Part shown: piece by piece, positions 5,904 to 13,398 of the stretch
How the letters are laid out: each line of letters begins with the position of its first letter
Position numbering within the stretch: position 1 is the first letter of the stretch
Source: an uncultured Robiginitomaculum sp.
Lineage (GTDB): Bacteria; Pseudomonadota; Alphaproteobacteria; Caulobacterales; Maricaulaceae
Length of the DNA: 15,111 bases
Reading direction: 5' to 3'
NCBI GenBank assembly: GCA_938003555.1
Contig: CALKXN010000325.1
Location: 1-15,111, forward strand
Position numbers and translations under genes: made by a program
The notes under the pieces: generated by a model
What the model saw: the letters and a program-made list of their open reading frames with translations, nothing else
Databases searched by the model: none
What the model was told of the DNA's origin: nothing

Positions 5904-6365
5904 ATGAGAAATATTCTTGTCGCCATGATCTTTGCATTTGCCCTTGCGGGATGCGGAGCCCCCGAAGGCATTGATGTTAAAGCCTTTGCTGCGGTCAGTA
6001 AAACGGATTTCGGCAAAGAGTCCATTCCGGTCGCCTGCGTTGAATCGATAGAGTATGAAGACATTGCTTTTACGCAAAAGTGCTGGAGATGGGGCCCTAA
6101 AGGTTTAATCAACATTTCAGAAATGGGCGAGCGCTTTGCCGAATTTGGTTATGCGTTGAGTGCTTTTGATGAGGGCAACGTGGACATCATAGAGCGAAAT
6201 GAAAATCATTTTCTCGTGCGCTATCAAGGTGACGCAGACTGCCCGCATTACATGATTATTACGATATATGATATTAATTCAGCGCAAGCTGAAATAGATA
6301 ATTTGATAGACTATGGACTTGCCGTATCACAACAGCCGCATTGCGGCGCCCCGCCCAAGGTTTAA
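5904..6365 (+). CDS. Small predicted lipoprotein, unknown function
   Basis: I do not recognise a family. The 153-residue product starts MRNILVAMIFAFALAGCG, a lipoprotein signal with lipobox LAGC and the lipidated cysteine at residue 17. The mature part is acidic, without repeats, and has four further cysteines (45, 60, 113, 147) that could form two disulfides. KCWRWGP at 59-65 is a distinctive stretch. Composition is that of a normal folded domain, unlike the low-complexity neighbours. GAGG lies 8 bases upstream of the ATG. A terminator upstream implies its own promoter in 5783-5903. A TATAAA at 5883-5888 has no good -35 partner and would leave a very short leader. The gene is convergent with the next one, stops 32 bases apart. 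Confidence 0.8.
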   Translation: MRNILVAMIFAFALAGCGAPEGIDVKAFAAVSKTDFGKESIPVACVESIEYEDIAFTQKCWRWGPKGLINISEMGERFAEFGYALSAFDEGNVDIIERNENHFLVRYQGDADCPHYMIITIYDINSAQAEIDNLIDYGLAVSQQPHCGAPPKV

Positions 6366-6378
6366 GCTCCTGCGGGCC

Positions 6379-6402
6379 AATAGATAAGACAATAAATCTA
6401 TT
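6379..6402. terminator. AT-rich inverted repeat between convergent genes
   Basis: AATAGAT (6379-6385) and ATCTATT (6396-6402) are perfect 7-base inverted repeats with a 10-base spacer, overlapping the stop codon of the minus-strand gene. Placed between two converging genes it could act as a weak bidirectional terminator. The AT-rich stem makes this doubtful. Confidence 0.3.
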
Positions 6403-7375
6403 TCACGTCAGTCTCAATCTGCCTGCATTTATGCTGGGCCGCATATACATCATCTTGCAAGGTCTCAACCTTTATGGAGACCGACTTATTCCTGAACCCT
6501 ATCGAATAGACATAATGTACGTCATTCTGCGTTGTGCATTGCTGCCACAGATGAGCCTCTGTCAGAAGCTCGCCGGTTTCATGGTCTTTCACATCACCTT
6601 GTTTCGTCCAGTCTTTATCGTGCCTGATTACCGCGTCAGTCACATCCTGCGGCGAAAGACCGAAAGCTACGGCGTGGATTTCGCAGCTACTGGCTGGAGG
6701 AAAGCTTGTTCTCAGTCTTATTGTATGGGGGGTTCCCCCAAATTTTCTAGCTTGGGCCGCCGATAGTCCCTCTATATAATCATTGGGAATGTCTTGCCAT
6801 GTGAGGGACGCGATAATGGCGCGATCATTGATTTTTTCAAACTGTTGCCGCGTGTAATGCGTGGTGCGAATCGGCATTTTAGTCACGGCGAGAGTCTCAC
6901 AGCTTTCACCGCCGATCATTATAGGCTCTGGGCTTACTATTTTGGATTTACCATTGCTCACAAACGGTTTTGACACTGCATTTGAGGCGTTCTCTTGACC
7001 CGGAAAAATTGTATATTTCCCGTCTGTGATGGGCGTGCTGAGCGGCGCAGGACAGGATGTTGGTGAATATGGAAATTGTTTCAAAGGGGAAATCTTTTTT
7101 GACGTTTTCTCTGAGTCAAATACATATCCCTGTTCCGTCATCATGCTTTGAAAAACAGCCTTGTCTTGTTCAGGCGTAAGCTCCGTTTCATGCGTAATGA
7201 AAGGGAGGCAAACTTTCTCAAATTCTTCAATAGCGATCTTGATAGGCGGCGTTTTTAAATCCGCGTTGAAAATATTATCAGGCGCGGCGGTCTGCGGCGG
7301 CGATAAAGTGGAGGCCCCCATTAGCCCGCCAGCAGAGAGTACCAAGATTGTCGATATTTTCAGAGCCGCGCGCAT
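6398..7375 (-). CDS. Exported protein with six cysteines, unknown function
   Basis: No known family is recognised. The 325-residue product has an N-terminal signal (MRAALKISTILVLSAGGLMG, cleavage near residue 21-22) and no lipobox, so it is probably periplasmic or secreted. Six cysteines at 56, 108, 159, 231, 280 and 317 are spread evenly and could form three disulfides. Two segments look distantly alike: one after Cys56 (LTPEQDKAVFQSMM) and one after Cys231 (LSPQDVTDAVIRHD), each followed by a charged stretch and another cysteine about 50 residues later. This suggests a two-domain protein, but the similarity is weak. AAAGGT lies 5-6 bases before the ATG. It follows pyrF by 71 bases in the same direction. 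No promoter was identified in that gap. Confidence 0.8.
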   Translation of the reverse strand: MRAALKISTILVLSAGGLMGASTLSPPQTAAPDNIFNADLKTPPIKIAIEEFEKVCLPFITHETELTPEQDKAVFQSMMTEQGYVFDSEKTSKKISPLKQFPYSPTSCPAPLSTPITDGKYTIFPGQENASNAVSKPFVSNGKSKIVSPEPIMIGGESCETLAVTKMPIRTTHYTRQQFEKINDRAIIASLTWQDIPNDYIEGLSAAQARKFGGTPHTIRLRTSFPPASSCEIHAVAFGLSPQDVTDAVIRHDKDWTKQGDVKDHETGELLTEAHLWQQCTTQNDVHYVYSIGFRNKSVSIKVETLQDDVYAAQHKCRQIETDVK

Positions 7376-7446
7376 AATGACCTTTGAAGGGTTTGGGTCA
7401 TGATTATCAAAATATCCGCGCTTTGGCGAGTCTTTGAATTTTAGCG

Positions 7447-8136
7447 TTACTCGCCGCGCATATTCGCCGTAATCTCAGTCGCGGCTTGGCGCGGATCGCG
7501 CGCGGCGTTGATGGGGCGTCCGACGACGATGTGGCTTGCGCCGCTTTGGAGGGCGTCAAATGGCGTGGCGACGCGCTTTTGATCGCCTTTATCGCCGCCG
7601 GGCATGCGCACGCCCGGAGTGACAATGAGGAAATCATCAGGAACGCTTGCGCGCACGGCGCGCGCCTCAAGCGGGCTACTGACGATGCCGTCTATACCGG
7701 CGTCCAAAGCTTGCTGCGTGCGGTTCATGACGAGGGTTTTGGCATCGTCGGCATAGCCAATGGCTTCTAATGCGGGCTTGTCCAATGAGGTCAGAACCGT
7801 CACGCCGATAACCTTTAGGCCGCTTCCGGCTTTGCCGCGTGCAGCGGCAGCCATGACGTCGGGGCGGGCATGGACGGTCAGGATATTTGCGCCAAGCCCC
7901 GCAACAGAGTGCACGGCTTTTTCAACCGTTGCGTCAATGTCGTGAAATTTGAAATCGAGAAAAACATTCTTGCCCGCATCGATGAGTTCACGCGCAAGGT
8001 CCATGCCGCCAATCGGCAAAAGCTGGAGGCCAATTTTATAACTTATGGCCGCATCCCCAAGGGCTTGGGTGAGCGTGCGGGCTTCACCGACGCTGGGCAG
8101 GTCGAGGGCGACATATAATCGTGGATCAGCATTCAT
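7447..8136 (-). CDS. pyrF: Orotidine 5'-phosphate decarboxylase
   Basis: PyrF converts orotidine 5'-phosphate to UMP, the last step of de novo pyrimidine synthesis. The 229-residue protein has the standard length of the bacterial short form. LYVALDLP is at 7-14 and the catalytic signature FLDFKFHDID at 59-68, with Asp61, Lys63 and Asp66 matching the D-x-K-x-x-D charge network. TPGVRMPGGDKGDQKR at 173-188 and VVGRPI at 204-209 form the phosphate-binding end of the barrel. The start is 3 bases after the SDR stop, and AGGA inside the end of the SDR gene serves as a distant ribosome binding site, so translation is likely coupled. Identification is secure. Confidence 0.97.
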   Translation of the reverse strand: MNADPRLYVALDLPSVGEARTLTQALGDAAISYKIGLQLLPIGGMDLARELIDAGKNVFLDFKFHDIDATVEKAVHSVAGLGANILTVHARPDVMAAAARGKAGSGLKVIGVTVLTSLDKPALEAIGYADDAKTLVMNRTQQALDAGIDGIVSSPLEARAVRASVPDDFLIVTPGVRMPGGDKGDQKRVATPFDALQSGASHIVVGRPINAARDPRQAATEITANMRGE

Positions 8137-8139
8137 AAA

Positions 8140-8946
8140 TTAAACATCCTGTTTTCGAAATTTTTCAGAATTGCGGCGCATCAAAGACAGCGCCAGACTA
8201 TCCGGCATGATCTTGCCTAATGCAGCAATTGTTTTATTGGCCCCGCCTGTGACGTGGACGGCTTTGCCTTTTTCGCAGGCCGCATATCCACCTTCGGCAA
8301 CATAGTCTGCGTCTTTCCACATAAAGTCGGGCATTTTGGAAACGGCCCCGCGCGTGCCATTGACGTCATGAAATTCGCTATAGGTAAAGCCCGGGCAAAG
8401 CGCCGTGACATTGACGCCGTCCGCGCCAAGCTCAAGGTTGAGGCTTTGTGAGAATTTGATCAGATAGCTTTTAATCGCAGCATATGTGGTGTGCCCGCGG
8501 CTCCCCGGGAGATGCCCCGCCAGCGAGGCGACATTGATGATTCGGCCAAATCCATCGGCTTTCATATCAGGCAGAACGCGGTGCACGAGTTCGCAGGGCC
8601 CCATCAACATCAAATCAAGGCTGGCTTGATGAGCGTCCCATGTTTGGCTGTCATATTTTCCGGGCAGGCCATAGCCAGCATTATTAATCAGGCCGTGTAT
8701 TTTGCGGCCTTTGGCATGGACGCGCTTGACCAGTTTTTCATTTTCTGCGCGGTCAGATAAATCCGCAGGCAAAATAAGTGACGTGCATCCATGTTCGGCT
8801 TTAAGCGCCTTGGCCATCGCGATCATCGGCGCTTCGCGGCGCGCAGCCAGCGCAAGGTCCCAGCCATTTTTTGCGTAGACGGCGGCAAGCGCCGCGCCAA
8901 TACCGGCCGAGGCGCCGGTGATAAGGATTAGGGGGCGATCAGTCAT
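8140..8946 (-). CDS. Short-chain dehydrogenase/reductase (SDR), substrate unknown
   Basis: This is a classical NAD(P)-dependent oxidoreductase of 268 residues. The nucleotide-binding TGASAGIG motif is at 10-17, NNAG at 88-91, and the catalytic Ser141, Tyr155 and Lys159 (YAAIK) are present, with PGF after them. An arginine pair after the second beta strand (AARR, 35-38) favours NADP(H), which is inference. It resembles the DltE-like branch (COG0300), whose substrates are varied, so no specific reaction is proposed. GGAG lies 6 bases before the ATG. The gene sits 54 bases after the cation transporter gene and 3 bases before pyrF. There is no obvious metabolic link to pyrimidine synthesis. Confidence 0.93.
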   Translation of the reverse strand: MTDRPLILITGASAGIGAALAAVYAKNGWDLALAARREAPMIAMAKALKAEHGCTSLILPADLSDRAENEKLVKRVHAKGRKIHGLINNAGYGLPGKYDSQTWDAHQASLDLMLMGPCELVHRVLPDMKADGFGRIINVASLAGHLPGSRGHTTYAAIKSYLIKFSQSLNLELGADGVNVTALCPGFTYSEFHDVNGTRGAVSKMPDFMWKDADYVAEGGYAACEKGKAVHVTGGANKTIAALGKIMPDSLALSLMRRNSEKFRKQDV

Positions 8947-9000
8947 ATGGGCTCCATGCTTTGTCGTGGCTTAGCAAAGACGATCGCGCGCGCAAAGTCT

Positions 9001-9657
9001 CTAATGATGGTGATGTCCATGATGATCATGGTGAACAGGGTGTCCTGTGCGAAGTTCCTCGCGAGCCTGCGCGATAATCGCCCAAGAGCTACGCAGAAAT
9101 AAGGTCGCTAGTAATAGGGCGACGATTAAGTCCGGCCAAGCGGAGCCAAAATAAGCGACGAATATACCAGCAATGATCACGGCGACATTGCCGATGGAAT
9201 CATTTCGCGAGCAGAGCCATACGGAACGAATATTGGAATCGCCATCCCGCCATTTCACAAGGATTAAAAGACAAAATAAATTTGCGGCTAAGGCTAAGGT
9301 TCCGACGAGGCTCATCGTGGAGGGCTGCGGAATATCCGTGCCGAAAAACCGCCACAGCGTTGTGCCTAAAATGATAAGCGCAATGACGGCTAGCGTTGCG
9401 CCTTTAAATAATGCGGCTTTGGCCCGCGTCGCCAGCGGCGCGCCGATCACAAGCAGGCTCAGCGTATAGGTCGCGGTATCGCTCCCAAAATCGAGCGCAT
9501 CGGCCAGCAAGGCTTGGGAGCTTGCGCGAATGCCGGCATAGGTTTCGACGATGAACATGACGGCATTGATCAAGATGACAATGATGAGGGCGCGCTTATA
9601 GGCGGGTGACACGCCATCAAAGGGCAGGTCATGATTATGTGCGCAAGGCTTGCTCAT
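9001..9657 (-). CDS. Cation diffusion facilitator-like transporter with His-rich tail
   Basis: The 218-residue membrane protein resembles the cation transporter/CDF superfamily, which exports Zn2+, Co2+, Cd2+ or similar ions by proton exchange. About six hydrophobic segments can be seen (near 23-43, 47-73, 84-104, 114-134, 150-170 and 174-194). The metal-site segments appear as LLADALDFGSD (50-60) in TM2 and SRNDSIGN (150-157) in TM5, the latter with Asn/Asp in place of the common HxxxD arrangement. The protein is short because it lacks the usual cytoplasmic C-terminal domain. Instead it ends in a tail with nine histidines in the last 15 residues, and CAHNH is near the N-terminus. The start codon has only a weak upstream GAG. 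It lies 32 bases after trmB. The metal transported cannot be told from sequence. Confidence 0.85.
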   Translation of the reverse strand: MSKPCAHNHDLPFDGVSPAYKRALIIVILINAVMFIVETYAGIRASSQALLADALDFGSDTATYTLSLLVIGAPLATRAKAALFKGATLAVIALIILGTTLWRFFGTDIPQPSTMSLVGTLALAANLFCLLILVKWRDGDSNIRSVWLCSRNDSIGNVAVIIAGIFVAYFGSAWPDLIVALLLATLFLRSSWAIIAQAREELRTGHPVHHDHHGHHHH

Positions 9658-9689
9658 CGGCTCAGCGTAGCACGGTAATTGCGCCCTGC

Positions 9690-10370
9690 CTATTGGCGCG
9701 TGAAAATGAAATAATGCGGCACGCGGCCTTCGCGAATGGCTTTTTTCTGATAGCGCGTTCCGGGCCAGCCCTCATAGGGCGAGAGGAAGTCGGCTTTGTT
9801 TTTGGGTGCAAATCCAAATCCGCCATGGGCGTCAATCCGAGTGAGCGTCCAATCAACATAATCGATAATGTCACTGGCAAAATATAATGGCGCGCCGGGT
9901 TTTAAAATGCGGTGCAGTTCTGCGATGAAGTCTGAGGACAAGATGCGGCGTTTATTGTGCCGCGATTTAGGCCAGGGGTCAGGAAATAAAATATAAATTC
10001 CGTCCAGACTTTCATCTGCAAGATTTGGCAGCACGTCGCGCACATCGCCGTGGTGCAGGCGAATATTTTCAAGCTTGCCGCGATCCATGCCCGCGCAGCA
10101 TTTGGCGACGCCGTTGAGAAAGGGTTCAGCGCCAATGATGACGCGCTCGGGCGTCTCGCGCGCGCGGTGCAGTAAATGCTCTGCGCCGCCAAACCCGATC
10201 TCCAGCCAGCGCGCCGCAAAGCCGTCCAAACCCTGAAGCGGAGCTTCGGGGTCTATGGCAATTTTGGGCAGGAAGGTTTCAATCAAGCCCGCCTGATAGG
10301 CGGACAGGGGTTTACCCTTGGCGCGGCCATAAAGCCGGTTTGCAGGCGTAGATGTATTGTGCGTGCTCAT
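9690..10370 (-). CDS. trmB: tRNA (guanine-N7-)-methyltransferase
   Basis: TrmB makes m7G46 in the variable loop of tRNAs using SAM. The 226-residue protein carries the family's motifs: LEIGFGGAEHL (56-66, SAM binding), GAEPF at 80-84, HHGDVRDVL at 106-114 and the signature FPDPWPKSRHNKRR at 129-142. The C-terminal GTRYQKKA fits the substrate-binding T-x-x-E/Q-x-K region. The start codon is preceded by a 10-bp palindrome GGGCGCGCCC (10371-10380) that includes the likely ribosome binding AGGG. A strong terminator for the upstream XRE gene lies in the 56-base gap, so either readthrough or a promoter in the short remaining segment drives it. In many alphaproteobacteria metK lies between the XRE gene and trmB. 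It is missing here. Confidence 0.96.
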   Translation of the reverse strand: MSTHNTSTPANRLYGRAKGKPLSAYQAGLIETFLPKIAIDPEAPLQGLDGFAARWLEIGFGGAEHLLHRARETPERVIIGAEPFLNGVAKCCAGMDRGKLENIRLHHGDVRDVLPNLADESLDGIYILFPDPWPKSRHNKRRILSSDFIAELHRILKPGAPLYFASDIIDYVDWTLTRIDAHGGFGFAPKNKADFLSPYEGWPGTRYQKKAIREGRVPHYFIFTRQ

Positions 10371-10398
10371 GGGCGCGCCCTACCGTAAAACGCCGAAT

Positions 10399-10425
10399 AA
10401 AAAAAGAGCGGGCTTAAGACCCGCT
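10399..10425 (-). terminator. Rho-independent terminator of the XRE regulator gene
   Basis: On the minus strand AGCGGG (10420-10425) pairs with CCCGCT (10407-10412) around a 7-base loop. It is followed after one base by seven consecutive T residues (A-run 10399-10405 on the plus strand). It begins 2 bases after the regulator's stop codon. This is a strong intrinsic terminator that separates the regulator from trmB. Confidence 0.88.
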
Positions 10426-10426
10426 G

Positions 10427-10840
10427 CTATTCGTCTTCTTCGGAGAGAGAACGCGCCAGTTCTAAAATGCGGCGACGCACAGCGCGGCTTTTGATTTTAG
10501 ACACAGCCATCGCCAGCGCAACGCCATCTGATGATTTGATAAAATCATAGACAATCGGCATTTGCTCATCTTCAGCAAAGGACATATCGGTATTATCCAT
10601 ACCGAGGCCTTCGAAGAAATATTGAACAGGCACTTCCATAACTTGCGCCATTCTGAACAGACGGCTGGCGCCAACGCGGTTGCTACCGCGCTCATATTTT
10701 TGAACTTGCTGAAATGTAACCCCGAGGGCATCGCCCAATTTTTCTTGACTCATTTTCAAGACTTTACGGCGGATACGGACGCGACTTCCAACGTGGATGT
10801 CTACGGGATTAGGCGAGCGTGGTGCGTGTGGTGATAGCAT
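10427..10840 (-). CDS. XRE-family transcriptional regulator (PraR/PhrR-like)
   Basis: The 137-residue protein has a Cro/C1-type HTH at about 18-73: VGSRVRIRRKVLKMSQEKLG, then a recognition-helix region VTFQQVQKYERG (41-52), then PVQYFFEGL. A C-terminal extension ends in an acidic tail (SEEDE). It matches the chromosomal, non-phage XRE regulators conserved downstream of lnt in alphaproteobacteria, some described as PhrR or PraR in rhizobia. The ortholog assignment is from memory of synteny and not verified. GGAAAG lies 5 bases before the ATG. A TTGTAT/TATAAG promoter lies upstream in a very AT-rich stretch, and a strong terminator follows, so it is monocistronic. Binding to its own upstream region is plausible but unproven. 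Confidence 0.92.
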   Translation of the reverse strand: MLSPHAPRSPNPVDIHVGSRVRIRRKVLKMSQEKLGDALGVTFQQVQKYERGSNRVGASRLFRMAQVMEVPVQYFFEGLGMDNTDMSFAEDEQMPIVYDFIKSSDGVALAMAVSKIKSRAVRRRILELARSLSEEDE

Positions 10841-10890
10841 GACGACTTTCCATAGTTTTGTTTAAACCGAGGTCTAAGATATATTTAACA

Positions 10891-10918
10891 CTTATAAATT
10901 GCAGTATGATAAATACAA
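10891..10918 (-). promoter_or_regulatory. Predicted promoter of the XRE regulator gene
   Basis: On the minus strand TTGTAT (10913-10918) and TATAAG (10891-10896) are 16 bases apart, placing the transcription start about 44 bases before the ATG. The palindrome GTTTAAAC (10860-10867) lies in the expected leader and could be an operator. The surrounding 10850-10930 is visibly richer in A/T than the flanking genes. Confidence 0.5.
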
Positions 10919-10964
10919 TCTTCCCTAAATTTGCCCTGGTGAATAATTTGGCGCGTATGAGCCA

Positions 10965-11004
10965 AAATTCAAAAACAATCAAGGCGGATTTGCCGTAATC
11001 GGCC
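10965..11004 (-). terminator. Possible weak terminator downstream of lnt
   Basis: On the minus strand GGCCGAT and ATCCGCC can pair with one G-G mismatch, and TTGATTGTTTTTG follows. It lies about 47 bases after the lnt stop in the 210-base gap before the XRE gene (10841-11050). Stem quality is modest. Apart from the XRE promoter region, nothing else was found in this gap. Confidence 0.35.
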
Positions 11005-11050
11005 AAGTCTACGCAGTATGAATTTTGAGACTTATATTATGCTTGAACGC

Positions 11051-12523
11051 CTAATGGAGGCTTTTCGGCAAGATTTGATCAATAATTGTAAGCTCATATG
11101 GAGAGGTCTTGTCCAGCCGCCTTCCCAAGGGGTCAATAATGCCGGATATGCCATTCGAGGCGCTGCGCACCACAGGGAGTTTGGTCTCTATGGCGCGGTA
11201 CTTTACCTGGTTAATATGCTGCCAAGGCCCTGTAGAACGCCCATACCACGCATCATTTGAGATATTTAGGATATATTGCGGCTGCGGGTCCGTTGAGAAA
11301 TCCGTGAAGCCGGGGAAGATGATTTCATAGCAAATTTGCGCGCTGGCAGGCGGCAGGCCCGGGGGTGAAAAGGGGCGAATATCCCCGCGCGTAAAACTGG
11401 ACACAGCCATAGATAAGCTTGGAATGCCTAGCTTTTGAATGAGCGTCCCCCCGGGGAAAAATTCTCCAAATGGTACTAATTTATTTTTGTCATATTCGGC
11501 CGTAATTTGCGCGCGATTCTGCGCGTCCATCGTAATTGCAACCATGGAGTTGTAATATTTTTGATCTTGATCTCTTCGGGTTACGCCAAAAACAAGTGTC
11601 TGACCGGGCCGCAAGCCGGAGATCAGCTGCGCCATCACGGCTTGCCGCTCTAGAACTAATCCGGGAATTGCGCCTTCAGGCCATATAATGAGGTCCACAT
11701 CCTCAAGCCCTTCGCCGTAGCTTAGTTGGGTGTAACGCTCGAGGATTGTATCGTAATATTCAGGATCGAATTTTTGGGCTTGGTCAATTTGGGCTTGGAC
11801 GACGCGGACTTTGATATTTCCGGGGGCATTTGTGATCTCGACCGCGCCCAAACGCCATTGCCCCCAACCAAACATAACCGCAAATAGTGCTGCAATAACA
11901 GCAAAGGGCGCGCTTCCTGATTTCGGCGTTTTGAGGAATGGCCCGAGCGCCGCGCCCAGCAATAGCGTTAAAAAACTTAGCCCATAAATCCCAATCACGC
12001 TCGCGCTTTGGGATATGGGCCGGCCGCCTTCAAAGATATAGCCGGGTAGGTTCCACGGCAGGCCCGACAAAATATGTCCGCGTAGCCATTCAAAGATGAA
12101 AATCAACGTCCCAAAAATCAACGCGCCAATCCATAATTTACTCGATTTTGTAAATCCATATAGCGCCGACGGTATTGCCCAAAACAAAGCCAAAAATGCA
12201 GGAAGGATCGGAACGCAGAGCGGCATGATCCACACATATATTCCGCCGCGCACCAAAAAGGCGCTACCAATCCAATATAGCCCTGCCAAAAAATAGCCAA
12301 AGGCAAAAGCCCAGCCGCTCCAAAATAAAGCGCGTTTGGGCCGTTTGTCCCACTGGCGCATACCGTCAATGCGTAGCCAAAAAAGGGCAAAACACAGCAG
12401 AAAGATCGGGGCCAAGTAAAATGGCGCATGACCCAGCACTGACATCGCCCCGAGCAAGATTAATAGAAAAAAAGGCCCGCGCCCGCGTGCATTTTGCCAG
12501 CGCGAAATATGTTGCGCCAGCAT
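11051..12523 (-). CDS. lnt: Apolipoprotein N-acyltransferase
   Basis: Lnt transfers an acyl chain from phospholipid to the N-terminal cysteine of lipoproteins in the inner membrane, the last step of their maturation. The 490-residue protein has hydrophobic N-terminal segments (about 15-215) followed by a periplasmic nitrilase-like domain (about 237-480). The catalytic triad is visible: Glu283 in WPEGAIPG, Lys346 in YDKNKLVPFGEFFP and Cys398 in QICYEIIFPG. The length is slightly below the 512 residues of E. coli Lnt. It starts 5 bases after the corC stop without a clear ribosome binding site, so coupled translation is likely. It would act on the predicted lipoproteins encoded at 995-1897 and 5904-6365. 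Identification is secure. Confidence 0.96.
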   Translation of the reverse strand: MLAQHISRWQNARGRGPFFLLILLGAMSVLGHAPFYLAPIFLLCFALFWLRIDGMRQWDKRPKRALFWSGWAFAFGYFLAGLYWIGSAFLVRGGIYVWIMPLCVPILPAFLALFWAIPSALYGFTKSSKLWIGALIFGTLIFIFEWLRGHILSGLPWNLPGYIFEGGRPISQSASVIGIYGLSFLTLLLGAALGPFLKTPKSGSAPFAVIAALFAVMFGWGQWRLGAVEITNAPGNIKVRVVQAQIDQAQKFDPEYYDTILERYTQLSYGEGLEDVDLIIWPEGAIPGLVLERQAVMAQLISGLRPGQTLVFGVTRRDQDQKYYNSMVAITMDAQNRAQITAEYDKNKLVPFGEFFPGGTLIQKLGIPSLSMAVSSFTRGDIRPFSPPGLPPASAQICYEIIFPGFTDFSTDPQPQYILNISNDAWYGRSTGPWQHINQVKYRAIETKLPVVRSASNGISGIIDPLGRRLDKTSPYELTIIDQILPKSLH

Positions 12524-12528
12524 GATAT

Positions 12529-13398
12529 TTATACCGCGGCTTTGGTCGGGCGAATGCGAAGGCGTTTTACGCGGCGCGCATCAGCATCTAAAATTTCAAA
12601 CTCAATCCCAAAAGGGTGAGGAATAACTTCGCCGCGCTCAGGAACGCGGCCGGCCAATGTAAAGACAAGTCCGCCTAATGTATCGACATCGTCCTCTTGT
12701 TCATCCGTCGCAATTTCACGGCCAAATTTCTCTTCAAAATCCGTAATCGCCGCGCGGGCATCTACGTCCCAGACTGTGCCAAGCTTGGTCTCACCGATGG
12801 CAATGATTTCAGGGTCACCGTCACTATGCTCATCTTCGATATCGCCAACAATTTGCTCCATCAAATCTTCGAGAGTCACCAGCCCGTCTGTGCCGCCATA
12901 TTCATCGACCACAATCGCCATGTGAACCCGCTTGGCTTGCATGCGGCGGAGCAAATCTTGGGCGAGCATAGAGGGCGGAACGTAAAGCACAGGGCGTTTG
13001 ATGGATTTTATAATCTTACGCTCAGGGTATGTTTTGGCCGTGCGCCCGCGTGCATTAAAGGCAAGATAGGGCAGCAGGTCTTTAATGTGCACCATGCCCG
13101 TTGGCTCGTCTAAATTCTCTTTATAAACGGGCAGGCGCGAATGAGAGGCGTCCATAAAAGCTGCGGCGAGGTCTTTGAGACCCGTATCTTTGTCGACGCC
13201 AATAATATCGGCGCGCGGCACCATCACATCATCAACGCGCAGCACATGAAACTGCTCTGCAGCATAGAGCATGTTTTTCTTGGAGGTTGTGCCAAATGTG
13301 TCGGGCGGGGTTTGCGCCGTGTTTTTTGATCCCAAAAGGCGGGATAAAAACGGTTTAGAACTTTCAACATCCGGTCCCGGACTGTCACTCTCAGACAT
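12529..13398 (-). CDS. corC: CorC/HlyC-type CBS-domain protein
   Basis: This is the soluble CorC form, without an N-terminal DUF21 membrane domain. After a polar leader it has paired CBS domains: VDDVMVPRADIIGVD begins the first, and MAIVVDEYGGTDGLVTLEDL marks the second. A C-terminal CorC_HlyC (transporter-associated) domain includes DTLGGLVFTLAGRVPERGEVI-like residues. CBS pairs bind adenosyl nucleotides, and relatives are linked to Mg2+/Co2+ efflux; the role here is inferred. I chose the ATG at 13396-13398 (MSESDSPG, 289 aa) because AGGA lies 5 bases before it. An in-frame ATG at 13408-13410 adds four residues but has no good site. Either start overlaps the end of ybeY, so the two are translationally coupled. 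It is followed 5 bases later by lnt, the usual alphaproteobacterial order. Confidence 0.92.
   Translation of the reverse strand: MSESDSPGPDVESSKPFLSRLLGSKNTAQTPPDTFGTTSKKNMLYAAEQFHVLRVDDVMVPRADIIGVDKDTGLKDLAAAFMDASHSRLPVYKENLDEPTGMVHIKDLLPYLAFNARGRTAKTYPERKIIKSIKRPVLYVPPSMLAQDLLRRMQAKRVHMAIVVDEYGGTDGLVTLEDLMEQIVGDIEDEHSDGDPEIIAIGETKLGTVWDVDARAAITDFEEKFGREIATDEQEDDVDTLGGLVFTLAGRVPERGEVIPHPFGIEFEILDADARRVKRLRIRPTKAAV

Noticed and set aside
7376..7446. Separate promoter or terminator between pyrF and the 325-aa exported gene
   Set aside because: No hairpin with a T-run and no good -35/-10 pair could be found in these 71 bases.
10371..10380. GGGCGCGCCC palindrome masking the trmB ribosome binding site
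   Set aside because: It could form only about three base pairs around a minimal loop, so a regulatory hairpin is unlikely. Such GC palindromes are common by chance in this sequence.
10371..10426. SAM-responsive riboswitch expected near a metK locus
   Set aside because: metK is not in the window, and the only structure in this gap is an ordinary terminator hairpin with a T-run.
10809..11006. 65-residue minus-strand frame upstream of and overlapping the XRE start
   Set aside because: It has an AT-driven hydrophobic composition, overlaps the promoter and the regulator's first codons, and has no convincing ribosome binding site.
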